17,557 nt of DNA, from the NCBI GenBank assembly GCA_020444775.1, contig JAGRHX010000324.1, positions 1 through 17,557 on the forward strand, read 5' to 3'. Below, piece by piece: positions 8,211-16,400 of this stretch; position 1 is the stretch's first letter, and each line of letters begins with the position of its first letter. This DNA is from Gammaproteobacteria bacterium. GTDB lineage: Bacteria > Pseudomonadota > Gammaproteobacteria > HK1. The notes under the pieces were generated by a model that worked only from the letters and a program-made list of their open reading frames with translations, did not search any database and was not told the origin of the DNA. The translations under genes and the position numbers were made by a program.

Positions 8211-9416
8211 TTGAGCGCGGACCGACTGCACATCCTCGCCATCTGCTCGTTGTTTCCCAACGTGCGTCATCCTCACCATGGCGTGTTCGTCCGTAACCGC
8301 CTGCAAGCGTTGTCGCGCTATTGTGAGGTCACGGTCGTCAATCCGATACCGTACTTTCCGTTTGCCGCGAGGCTGGCGCGCTACAAGGACTATGACCTGA
8401 TCCCGCGAGTCGACAGTATCGGGGGGCTGCCCGTGCAGCACCCCCGATTCTTCTCGATACCGCGATACTGGAAGACGCTGGAGGCGAGGACCTTCAGTCG
8501 CGTGGTGCTGCGCGCGGCCGAGCAATTGCATCGACACAGGCCGATCGATCTCATCGATGCGCACTGGACCTATCCGGATCTGCCCGCCGCGATGGCTTGC
8601 GCCCAGCGCTTCACCAAACCCATGCTGGTGACGATTCGGGGCATGGAAGCGTTCTATAAGGACCAGAACGACCGGCGCAATTCCATCATTGCCGAGGGGA
8701 TTGCGCGTGCCGATCGCGTCATCGCGCTGAGCGGCGAGCTGCGCGACGAGAGCATCGCGCACGGCGCCGATCCGGGACGCTGCGTTGTGATTCGAAACGG
8801 CGTGGACACGGGTCGCTTCGTCCACGCGCGTCGCGAGCAGGCACGTGCGGCGCTGGGCCTCGAGGGCCAGGGACGCATCCTGCTGTCGGTAGGCTCGTTG
8901 ATCTACCGCAAGGGCTTCGATCGTGTGATCCGGGCGCTGCCCGCGGTGCTCACCGACGGTGAGGACGTGCATCTACACATCATCGGCTCCAGTGGTCCCG
9001 AAGGCGATTACGAGCGCGAGCTGCGGGCGCTGGCCGCCGAGCAGGGCGTTGCCGAGCGGGTGCACTTCGTTGGCGTGGTGCGCAACGAGGGTCTGCAGCA
9101 GTGGTACAACGCCGCCGATCTGTATTGCCTGATGAGTCGTGGTGAGGGTAGCCCCAATGTCCTCACCGAGGCGCTCGCGTGCGGCTGTCCTGCGGTTGCG
9201 ACCCGGGTCGGCTCGGTGCCGGAGATCATGGCGGACGGCGTGCCGCGGGGCACGGTCGTGGAGAACGACGACGATTTCGATTTCGCCGGCGCCATTCGCG
9301 AGATGCTCGCCAGGCCCTTCGACAGGGCCGCGATCTCCGCCTACATGAATGGGTTCGACTGGGACTGGTGCGCGCGCTCGGTGCTGACCCAGTACCGGGC
9401 GCTGAGCGAAAACTGA
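8211..9416 (+). CDS. GT4-family glycosyltransferase
   Basis: A 401-residue GT-B fold, retaining glycosyltransferase of family GT4, expected at the cytoplasmic face of the membrane, adding a sugar from a nucleotide donor to a glycan or lipid-linked acceptor. The N-terminal Rossmann half starts with ILAICSLFPN and a Gly-containing acceptor loop (HPHHGVFVRN, 20-29). DAHWTYPDLPA (116-126) and TIRGMEAFYKDQ follow. The donor half has RNGVDTGRF (195-203), VGSLIYRKGFD (227-237) and the EX7E motif, E312 and E320 in EGSPNVLTEALACGCPAVA, followed by VGSVPEI. Start TTG 8211 is chosen for its strong GGGGAGG site; the protein then begins just before the first beta strand. It is translated from the same operon as the amidotransferase. 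The final residues lack any membrane anchor. Sugar and acceptor are unknown. Confidence 0.9.
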   Translation: MSADRLHILAICSLFPNVRHPHHGVFVRNRLQALSRYCEVTVVNPIPYFPFAARLARYKDYDLIPRVDSIGGLPVQHPRFFSIPRYWKTLEARTFSRVVLRAAEQLHRHRPIDLIDAHWTYPDLPAAMACAQRFTKPMLVTIRGMEAFYKDQNDRRNSIIAEGIARADRVIALSGELRDESIAHGADPGRCVVIRNGVDTGRFVHARREQARAALGLEGQGRILLSVGSLIYRKGFDRVIRALPAVLTDGEDVHLHIIGSSGPEGDYERELRALAAEQGVAERVHFVGVVRNEGLQQWYNAADLYCLMSRGEGSPNVLTEALACGCPAVATRVGSVPEIMADGVPRGTVVENDDDFDFAGAIREMLARPFDRAAISAYMNGFDWDWCARSVLTQYRALSEN

Positions 9417-9741
9417 GCATGGTCACCGTCGTCCATCAACATCGGACCCGGTGAATGACGCCAAGGGCGCGCCCATCCGTGGCACCGGCCATCGACTCGG
9501 CGAGGAAGGCCAACCACCCGAGGACGACATCCTGATGCAGGGGGCCTGCGACCTGCGGGTCGCGTCAGGACGCTGCCCGAGCCGCCGCCGTTCCAGACTA
9601 TTGAGGGCCTGAGAGCCGGTCTGCGTGCGATCACCCAGCGCCGAGTTGATCGGGCGCAGCCCGGTGCCACTTGTTCCGCCACGAGGCCTTGCAAAGGCGT
9701 ACCCTCGCTACGACGACCATCGAACAGCGAGGACCACAGCC
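9417..9741. other. Intergenic region between glycosyltransferase and flavin monooxygenase
   Basis: In these 325 bp I find no gene I trust. A 54-codon frame from GTG 9451 to TGA 9612 is open and begins with an acidic stretch, but it has no Shine-Dalgarno and no family resemblance. The region contains a nested-stem element (9530-9570). Near the right end, GCGAGGA (9727-9733) is the ribosome binding site for the ATG at 9742. No clear promoter or T-rich terminator is visible. Confidence 0.45.
9530..9570. other. Nested inverted repeats (possible structured RNA or terminator)
   Basis: An outer 6-bp stem TCCTGA/TCAGGA (9530-9535 and 9565-9570) encloses an inner 6-bp stem GCGACC/GGTCGC (9548-9553 and 9558-9563) with a TGCG tetraloop. 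A competing small hairpin GCAGG/CCTGC (9537-9549) overlaps the base of the inner one. No T-run follows. It could be the end of the polysaccharide operon transcript or a leader of the next gene. Confidence 0.35.
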
Positions 9742-10857
9742 ATGAAACTGGGCATCTTCATGCAGCCGGTGCATGACCCCAAACGCGACTTCAACCGCGT
9801 GTTGGAGGAAGACCGGCAGGCGGCGATTCTGGCCGATGAGCTGGGCTACAGTGAGTGCTACATCGGTGAGCACATCACGGCCACGGTTGAGCCGATCTCG
9901 TCGCCCATCACCTTCATGGCCACCCTGTTACCGGTGACTCGGCAGATGAAGTTCGGCTCCGGCGTGTTCTGCCTGCCGCAGAAGCATCCAGCGATGGTGG
10001 CCAGCGAGGCGGCGCTGTTCGACCATCTGGCCAAGGGTCGCTTCATCATGGGTATAGGCCCGGGCGCGCTGTCCTCGGACCTCGAGATGTTTGGCACCAC
10101 CGACAGTAATCGAGGCGAGATGGTGGTCGAGTCGCTGGACATGATCCTGAAGCTGTGGAGCCAGGATCCACCCTTCGATTTCAAGGGTAAGTACTGGCAC
10201 ATCTCGCTGCAGGACATGTCTCGCGTCGAGTTTGGGGTCGGTCGGATGCCCAGACCGTTTCAGCAGCCCCACCCGCCGATCGCGATCTCGTTGATGTCGC
10301 CGGCCTCGCCGACCGCGAAGCTGGCCGGCCAGCAGGGCTGGATACCGATCTCCGGTGGCAGCTTCGTTCAGAGTCGCTACATGGCCAGTCACTGGGAGAT
10401 GTATGAGACAGGCTGTGAGCTGGCGGGGCGGGACGCCGATCCGGATATCTGGCGCGTGTGCCGCTCGATCATCGTCGCCGACAGCGATCAGCAGGCTGAG
10501 GACCACGTGCTCGACCCCGACGGGCCGTTCGCCTTCTGGTTCAATTACCTCATCTCGTCGGTACGCGCACGCGGCGTCGAGCACGTGGTTCGACCGGACG
10601 GTCGAGAGCACGACGAGAGCGTCACCTGGCAGGACGTGGCACGCTCGCAGGTCGCCTACGGCAGCCCGGCTACGGTGCTGGACAAGCTGGTTGCGTTCCG
10701 TGAGCGTACCGGGCCGTTCGGCACCCTGGTGCAGACCGCGCACGAGTGGACCGATCCGGCGTTGGCGCGTCGCTCGATGACGCTCCTCGCCGAGCAGGTG
10801 ATGCCCAAGCTCGCGCAGCACTCGAAGGTGGCCGGCAAGGCTACAGCGACCGTCTGA
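9742..10857 (+). CDS. LLM-class flavin-dependent oxidoreductase (bacterial luciferase-like monooxygenase)
   Basis: A 371-residue cytoplasmic enzyme with the luciferase-like TIM-barrel fold. Members use reduced FMN or F420 to oxidise small molecules. It begins with the family opening MKLGIFMQPVH and has ADELGYSECYIGEH (31-44), KHPAMVASEAALFDHLAKGR (81-100) and FIMGIGPG (101-108). The N-terminal pattern resembles monooxygenases of the limonene 1,2-monooxygenase/alkanal type more than F420-dependent ones, but that is recall-based and weak. ATG 9742 is chosen because AGGA lies 8 nt upstream and the protein then starts at the first strand. Length is usual for the family. It appears to be a single-gene unit between a 325-bp gap and a strong hairpin; a flavin reductase partner is not next to it. 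The substrate cannot be inferred. Confidence 0.9.
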   Translation: MKLGIFMQPVHDPKRDFNRVLEEDRQAAILADELGYSECYIGEHITATVEPISSPITFMATLLPVTRQMKFGSGVFCLPQKHPAMVASEAALFDHLAKGRFIMGIGPGALSSDLEMFGTTDSNRGEMVVESLDMILKLWSQDPPFDFKGKYWHISLQDMSRVEFGVGRMPRPFQQPHPPIAISLMSPASPTAKLAGQQGWIPISGGSFVQSRYMASHWEMYETGCELAGRDADPDIWRVCRSIIVADSDQQAEDHVLDPDGPFAFWFNYLISSVRARGVEHVVRPDGREHDESVTWQDVARSQVAYGSPATVLDKLVAFRERTGPFGTLVQTAHEWTDPALARRSMTLLAEQVMPKLAQHSKVAGKATATV

Positions 10858-10888
10858 GCCCCTACGGCTGGCCAGGACGGCCGGACTA

Positions 10889-10929
10889 CATCGCGCCGGC
10901 GCCCGGCGTCACCGAGCGTCGGCGCGATG
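10889..10929 (+). terminator. Long GC-rich hairpin downstream of the monooxygenase gene
   Basis: The perfect 10-bp arms CATCGCGCCG (10889-10898) and CGGCGCGATG (10920-10929) continue inward with GCGC/GCGT (one G-T pair), one mismatch and three more pairs, closing on a 5-nt loop (10907-10911). That is about 17 of 18 possible pairs. It starts 32 nt after the stop at 10857, a place expected for a terminator. No T-run follows on either strand, so it would be a U-less hairpin terminator or a 3'-end stabiliser. Confidence 0.6.
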
Positions 10930-10955
10930 CGTCGGGAGAGCGCGCCAACCGGGCC

Positions 10956-10975
10956 CGCGCCGTGCGAACGGCGCG
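10956..10975 (-). terminator. Hairpin immediately after the DUF4124 stop codon
   Basis: CGCGCCG (10956-10962) and CGGCGCG (10969-10975) form a perfect 7-bp stem with a 6-nt loop. On the minus strand it lies right after the TGA at 10979-10977. No T-run follows. The arms repeat the core 7-mers of the hairpin at 10889-10929. Confidence 0.5.
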
Positions 10976-10976
10976 T

Positions 10977-11894
10977 TCAGCGGTTCATCTGCCAGTGTCG
11001 TCGGCCGGCGAGCACGTTCTGGACGAAGAACAGCTCGTCGATGCGCAGCTCGTCTTGCTGCAGTCGGATCGAGCGGACCTCCATGTGCCAGGTGCTGGAG
11101 CTGGCCTGGGTCTTGCGGCACTTGCGCATGAAGATCACCCGCTTCTCCTCACCGGGCGCCGCGGCGCGCTTCGGCTGGGCTTCGACGATCTCCACCACCC
11201 AGCGTCTCTCGGCATAGCTGGAGCGGTCCAGATCTCCGGCATGCAGATAGCGGGCGTTGAGATACAGCCACAATAGCGCGTCGCGAGCAACGCCGTTGTC
11301 GACTCGACGTAACGAGCTCTCCATCAACACTCTGAAGGTCGGGCGGCTGGTGGCGCGCAGCTCTGCCCGGTGCTGGACGTGCTCGAGCTGAGGTTGCGCT
11401 TTGGTGCCCCGGCAGATGTACTCCTCCACGAATCCGTCCCAACGCCCCTCGAGCCCGGCCAGGAGCTGCCCCAGCATCGCGTGGGTGCCACTCTGCAACG
11501 GCTCGGGGGATATCGGATCGAAACTGTTCTGGCTGCGCTCGGCACCGAGCCACTCGTTCGCATCGCTGAAGCAGACCGGCTGCAGCGAGCGCGGTGGTGG
11601 GGATGGTGGGCCGCTGGTCGAGTTCGAGTCGGGGTCGGCTCGCGCCGCCTCACGTTGCGCGTCCAGCTTGCGCAGGAACTGCTTGACCCGGTCCAGACGC
11701 TCCTGGGCGCGTTGCACGTCCTCCGGCGATGGCGTCGGTGGCGCGTCCTGCAGCTGGCGTGCGCAGTCCTCGGGCGGGCAGTCGCTGAAATGAACGTTGC
11801 CCTGCTCATCGGTCCAGCGGTAGACCTCGGCCGCTACGCTGGTCGTCAGCGCGAGCAGCAGCAGCAGGGGCGGGAGCTGAGGCAGGCCTGGCAT
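10977..11894 (-). CDS. DUF4124 domain-containing periplasmic protein with uncharacterised C-terminal region
   Basis: A 305-residue exported protein of unknown function. A signal peptide covers 1-22 (leucine-rich core, SVAA cleavage site), followed at once by the DUF4124 signature EVYRWTDEQGNVHFSD (23-38). CPPEDC (39-44) and a charged, probably helical stretch (55-85) lie next, then a Ser/Pro-rich linker (~90-105). The remaining ~200 residues contain mixed alpha/beta sequence and Cys108, Cys161 and Cys259, and I do not recognise them. DUF4124 is a short domain common in proteobacterial periplasmic proteins, with no settled biochemical role. The start ATG at 11894 is backed by AAAGGA 7 nt upstream and by the signal peptide. 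It is divergent from the efflux operon across 279 bp, so shared control is possible but unproven. Confidence 0.82.
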   Translation of the reverse strand: MPGLPQLPPLLLLLALTTSVAAEVYRWTDEQGNVHFSDCPPEDCARQLQDAPPTPSPEDVQRAQERLDRVKQFLRKLDAQREAARADPDSNSTSGPPSPPPRSLQPVCFSDANEWLGAERSQNSFDPISPEPLQSGTHAMLGQLLAGLEGRWDGFVEEYICRGTKAQPQLEHVQHRAELRATSRPTFRVLMESSLRRVDNGVARDALLWLYLNARYLHAGDLDRSSYAERRWVVEIVEAQPKRAAAPGEEKRVIFMRKCRKTQASSSTWHMEVRSIRLQQDELRIDELFFVQNVLAGRRHWQMNR

Positions 11895-11901
11895 GGAAGG
11901 G

Positions 11902-11907
11902 TCCTTT
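11902..11907 (-). promoter_or_regulatory. Ribosome binding site deciding the DUF4124 start
   Basis: On the minus strand, AAAGGA lies 7 nt before the ATG at 11894-11892. This rules against the longer in-frame extension to 12023, which would bury the signal peptide. Confidence 0.6.
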
Positions 11908-12098
11908 GAGCCGATTCTGCCGCCGAGCTTAACGTGGTTTGCCAGCCGGCTCACGGCCTGCAGATGGGATCGGGCGATCGGCGGGTGCGACCGGCTCGAT
12001 TGTGCAGATCGTGGACTTTGCACGCTCGGACGGTCGCCGCGCGCCCTGGCGCGGCATCAGGGAGTAGACTGGCAGAGGTGCCGGAACACGGGGATCGG

Positions 12099-12112
12099 TC
12101 CGCAGCTGCGGA
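12099..12112. promoter_or_regulatory. 14-bp perfect palindrome, operator candidate for the efflux operon
   Basis: TCCGCAGCTGCGGA is fully self-complementary, centred 68 bp before the adaptor start codon. Efflux operons are often controlled by dimeric TetR- or MarR-type repressors that bind such sites. No such regulator gene is in the window, so the assignment is inference from symmetry and position. Confidence 0.45.
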
Positions 12113-12173
12113 TCCTCACGGCGGAACACGCCCAATGCGGGTCATCGCTGCGCATAGCCACTGCGGATAGCCA

Positions 12174-13418
12174 ATGTCCAGATCAGAGCCTCCAGATCGC
12201 TCAACGAGCGTCGTCCGGTGTCAGTCCGGTGTGCGCCTGGTCTGGCCGCTGATGTTGCTGAGCGCACTGCTGCTCAGTGGTTGCCAGGCCGATATCGGCG
12301 GTCTGACCGACCGCCTGCGTGCCGGTATCGACAGCCTGCTCGGTATAGAGCCGGAAGCGCCAGCCGACAAGCCGCGGCGGCCGGGACGTGCCGATCATCT
12401 GGTGGAGGCCGATCGGGTCAAGGTAGAGAACCTGCGTGCCACCGCGGTCTACACCGGTTCTCTCGCGTACCGGCAACGGGTGCGGATCTTCACCCAGGAA
12501 GAGGGGCGGATCATCCGCCTGCCGTTCTACGAAGGCGATCGGGTGGAGCGGGGTGAGGTGTTGCTGGCCCTGGACGACGCCCTGTTGGCGGCCGAGTTGC
12601 GCAAGGCTCGCGCGGTGAGCGCGGAGGCGCGTGCGAATCTTGCTCGTATCCAGCGTCTGCGACAGCGCAACATGGTCGCCGAGGACGAGTTCGTTCGTGC
12701 CCGGACCGCGGTCGAGGTGGCAAGCTCGGAGGAGTCGATGCTCCAGACCCGGCTCGGTTATACGGAGGTCGAGGCGAGCTTCGACGGCGTGATCGCTGAG
12801 CGACTGGTCGAGGCCGGTGACGTGGTGGTGCGGCACGCCCATGTGATGACCCTCATCGATCCGAGCTCGCTGGTGAGTGAGCTGCAGGTCTCGGAGATCC
12901 TGCTGCCACATATCCGCATCGGTGACGCGGTGCAGGTCCGTATTGACGCGCTCGGCGACCGGGCCCTGCCGGGACGCGTTCTGCGTATTCATCCCGAGAT
13001 AGACCCACAGACCCGCCACGGTCTGGTCGAGGTCGAGCTCAAGCCGGTGCCGGCAGGGGCTCGTGCCGGGCAGTTCGCCCGGGTCCATTTCGAGACCGAG
13101 GCGCTCGGACGCAAGGTCATTGCGTTTGCCGCGCTGCGCCGCGATCGCGAAGGCGAATACGTGTTCCGGATAGATGCGGACGGCAAGGCGCAGCGTGTGC
13201 CTGTGCGCGGCGGCCGGCGGCTCGCCGGCCAGGTGGAGGTGCTCGAAGGTCTGGATCAGGGTGACCGGGTCGTGGTGCGGGGCTTCCTGGGACTGTCGTC
13301 CGGCAAGGTGGTGAAGATCGTCGGTGGCAGCGCCGAGATGGCGGAGAAGGTGGAAGGAGCCCCGGTGACGCCCACCGGTTCCCGAACCAACGAGCATACG
13401 AGTGGCCAGCGTAGCTGA
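12174..13418 (+). CDS. RND efflux periplasmic adaptor (membrane fusion protein), lipoprotein
   Basis: A 414-residue HlyD/AcrA-type adaptor that joins an inner-membrane RND pump to an outer-membrane channel. A hydrophobic signal (~21-36) ends in the lipobox LLSGC with Cys37, so the mature protein should be lipid-anchored. The lipoyl/barrel-sandwich halves are the segment around EEGRIIRLPFYEGDRVERGEVLLALDD and the later segment TEVEASFDGVIAERLVEAGDVV. They flank a short alpha hairpin rich in Arg, Glu and Ala. The beta-barrel (SELQVSEILLPHIRIGDAVQVRID) and membrane-proximal domain (DGKAQRVPVRGGR, VLEGLDQGDRVVVRGF) follow. Length is normal. It is the first gene of an operon, with the RND permease starting 44 bp after its stop. 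The short helical hairpin and unspecific motifs do not reveal substrate. Confidence 0.93.
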   Translation: MSRSEPPDRSTSVVRCQSGVRLVWPLMLLSALLLSGCQADIGGLTDRLRAGIDSLLGIEPEAPADKPRRPGRADHLVEADRVKVENLRATAVYTGSLAYRQRVRIFTQEEGRIIRLPFYEGDRVERGEVLLALDDALLAAELRKARAVSAEARANLARIQRLRQRNMVAEDEFVRARTAVEVASSEESMLQTRLGYTEVEASFDGVIAERLVEAGDVVVRHAHVMTLIDPSSLVSELQVSEILLPHIRIGDAVQVRIDALGDRALPGRVLRIHPEIDPQTRHGLVEVELKPVPAGARAGQFARVHFETEALGRKVIAFAALRRDREGEYVFRIDADGKAQRVPVRGGRRLAGQVEVLEGLDQGDRVVVRGFLGLSSGKVVKIVGGSAEMAEKVEGAPVTPTGSRTNEHTSGQRS

Positions 13419-13450
13419 GCCGGGTCTGGGCCGAATCGGATGATTGCCGC

Positions 13451-13456
13451 GAGGAG
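13451..13456 (+). promoter_or_regulatory. Ribosome binding site supporting a GTG start
   Basis: GAGGAG lies 6 nt before GTG 13463. It supports this start for the RND permease. Confidence 0.7.
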
Positions 13457-13462
13457 CTGCCT

Positions 13463-16400
13463 GTGGACGATGCGCAACGCACGGAGCGTTCCCCCCATCT
13501 GAGCGCGGCTCAGCGTCTGCGTAGCGGCGGTATCGCGGCCTGGTCGGTGCGACACCCGGTCGGTGTGTGCATGATCGCGCTGGCCGTGGTGGTGCTCGGT
13601 CTGTTCTCGCTGACCCGCCTGGGGGTCGATCTACTGCCGCACATCATCTATCCCGAGGTGCGGGTGCGGGTGCTGGAAGGGGGCGTGCCGTCGACCGTGA
13701 TCGAGGACCGCATCACCCGTCAGCTGGAGGAGCAGCTGGCGATCACCGAGGACGCGATCGCGGTGCAGTCCAGCTCTCAGGAGGGACGCAGCGAGGTCAA
13801 TCTGACCTTCGAATACGGCAAGGACATCGATATCGCGCTGCGTGACGCCAGCTCGCGTCTGGACCGCGCCAAGCGATTCCTGCCGGAGAGCATCGATCCG
13901 CCGGTCATCTACAAGCGCGACCCCTCGCAGATCCCGGTCGCCGAGTTCATCGTCTCGAGTGCTTTGCGCGAGCCGGCCGCGCTCAAGGCCTGGGCGGACT
14001 ATCGCTTCTCCAAGTGGTTCTTGAACCTGCCGGGACTGGCGGCGGTCGAGGTCGGCGGTGCGCCGAGCCGAGAGATCTCAATCCTGCCGGATCAGCACAA
14101 GCTGGCCGGCTATGGCTATAGCGTGGACGACGTGGTGCGTTCACTGGAGCGGGGCAATCTCGATGCCGCGGGTGGACCGCTGCGTATGAGCCGTCAGGAG
14201 ATCAACAGCCGTACCAGCGGCCGCTTCGACAACGTCGAGGCCATCGCCTCGCTGCCCCTGGTGGGCACCGGTGGGAGCACGCCGGTCGGTCTGGTGCGAC
14301 TCAAGGACGTCGCCGAGATCGTCGACGGTTATGAGGACGAACGGCTGCGGATCAGGCTCAATCAGGTCCCTGGCATCAAGGTCTCGTTCCAGAAACAGCC
14401 ACAGGCGAACACGGTAGCGGTGGTTGATGCGGTCAACGAACAGCTCGAGTGGCTGCGCAGTGAGAATCTGATTCCCGAAGATATCCAGATCTCGCGAGTC
14501 AGCGACCAGGCCGTATACGTGCGTCAGGCGCTGTCGAACGCGGGCACCGCGGCGGTGAGCGGCGCGTTGTTGGCGATGCTGGTGGTGTTCCTGTTCCTCG
14601 GCGACCTGCGTCGCACGCTGATCATCGGCACCGGTATTCCAGTCGCAATCATGGTCGCGCTGATCTTGATGTCGTCCTTCGATCTCACGCTCAACATCAT
14701 GACCCTCGGGGGGTTGGCGCTCGGCATCGGCATGCTCGTGGACAACACCATCGTCATGCTCGAGAACACCTATCGTCATCAACGCATGGGCAAGCCCGGG
14801 GACGTCGCGGCCATCGACGCGGCGCGCGAGGTGAACGGTGCGATCGTTGCCTCCACCTCGACCAATCTGGCGGCGATCCTGCCGTTCCTTTTCATCGGTG
14901 GCCTGATCGGGCTACTGTTCATGGAGCTGATCGCGACCATCTCGGCCGCCATCATCGCCTCGATGCTGCTGGCCCTGACCGTCGTGCCGGCGCTCTCGGC
15001 GCAGGTCCCGGTCGGTCGGGCGACGCTGATGAGGCGCGCGGTGGATGCCGTGATGGGCCTTTCGCAGCGGGCGTACTCGGTGGCACTACGCGTGCTGCTG
15101 CGCTTCTCGCCACTGGTGCCAGTGCCGTTCATCCTCGCGCTGATCTACGTCTGGCCGGTGTTCACCTCGGGTAAGGACGTGTTCCTGCCGGCGCTCGACG
15201 ACGGCCAGGTCTCGGTCTATCTGATCGCGGACTCCGGCATCAGCCTCAACGAGATGGATCGGATCGTCGAACGTGTCGAGGGATTTCTGCAGCGACAGCC
15301 AGAGGTCGAGCTGGTCTATTCGCAGATCGGCGGCTTCGTGTTCGGTCGCTCACAGTACGAACGCAGCAACCGCAGCCGTATCGACGTGACGCTGGTGCCG
15401 CAGCGACAGCGCAATGAGAGCAATCAAGCCTGGTCCAGCCGGATGCAGCGTGAGCTGTCTCGGCTGCAGCTGGTCGGGGTGAAGGTACGCATGCGTGTGC
15501 GTGGCATACGCGGTATCCGGGTCAGCAACTCTGATGAGGATCTGAGCGTCCGCGTGCAGGGACCGGACCTGAACACACTGGCCGAGATTGCCGATGAGAT
15601 AGTCGCTCGCTTGTCGGGGCTGCAGGGGGTGAAGAACGTCGGTCACTCGCTGGAAGATACCTCTCAGGAGCTGTCGGTGGTAATCGATCGTGAGCGTGCC
15701 GCGGTGCTTGGTCTGGACGTGGATCAGGTGGGCCGCGCGGTTCGAATCGCGCTGCGTGGCGTGGTCGCCACCGACTTCATCGACGGCGACCAGCAATTCG
15801 ATGTGCGCGTGCGACTGCCTGCGCGTGACATGCAGAGCCTCGAATCGGTCGAGTCGATCGTGGTCTTCCCGGCACGTAACGACCGGCGGCCGATCAGGCT
15901 CGAGGACATTGCCCGGGTCGAGCTGATCGCGACGCCGGCGGCCATCCAGCGGGATCGACAGCAGCGCATCGTCGAGGTCTTCGGTTCGGTCGGCGAGGAC
16001 GCCACGTTGGGCGAGTTGCTGGTGGAGGTCGAGCGGCGTCTGGCCGATCTGCCGTTGCCGGAGGGTTACACGCGTTACGACGGCGGTGCCTCGGACGCGT
16101 TGGCCAAGGGTCGCAACACGTCGATGATCCTGATCGTGCTGGCGCTGTTCCTGGTGCTGGTGGTAATGGCCGTGCAGTACGAGTCGCTACGCAACCCGTT
16201 GATCATCCTGGCCAGCGTGCCGTTCACCATCATCGGCGTGGCGATGGCGATCAGTTATAACGAGCTGCCACTGTCCATGCCGCTGTGGCTGGGCGTGATC
16301 ATGCTCTCGGGAATCGTGGTCAACAACGCGATCGTGCTCGTGGAGTACATCGAGATTGCGCGCGAGCAGGGCGTCGCCAAGCTGGACGCGATCATCGAGG

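Larger units (their letters stand above)
11895..12173. promoter_or_regulatory. Divergent intergenic region between DUF4124 and the efflux operon
   Basis: These 279 bp should carry promoters for both directions. I see no good -35/-10 pair; TAGACT at 12065-12070 is a possible -10 without a partner. The clearest element is a perfect 14-bp palindrome at 12099-12112. The adaptor start at 12174 has only a weak GGAT before it. Confidence 0.45.

Noticed and set aside
8025..8972. 315-codon minus-strand frame spanning the amidotransferase-glycosyltransferase junction
   Set aside because: It overlaps two real genes on the other strand and has shadow-like composition.
6329..9416. Assignment to an exosortase/PEP-CTERM polysaccharide system
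   Set aside because: Such systems include similar amidotransferases and GT4 enzymes, but no exosortase, PEP-CTERM protein or other marker gene lies in the window, so the specific claim is not supported.
9451..9612. 54-codon frame starting with GTG in the glycosyltransferase-monooxygenase gap
   Set aside because: No Shine-Dalgarno, no homology that I recognise, and a basic, low-complexity end; open frames this short are common at this GC content.
11370..11909. 179-codon plus-strand frame opposite DUF4124
   Set aside because: The minus-strand protein has a signal peptide and a DUF4124 signature; the plus-strand frame has neither motifs nor a start site.
12201..13397. 398-codon open frame on the minus strand opposite the adaptor gene
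   Set aside because: It lies wholly antisense to a clear membrane-fusion protein. Its product is rich in His, Gln, Leu and Arg with no domain pattern, as expected for the reverse frame of GC-rich coding DNA.
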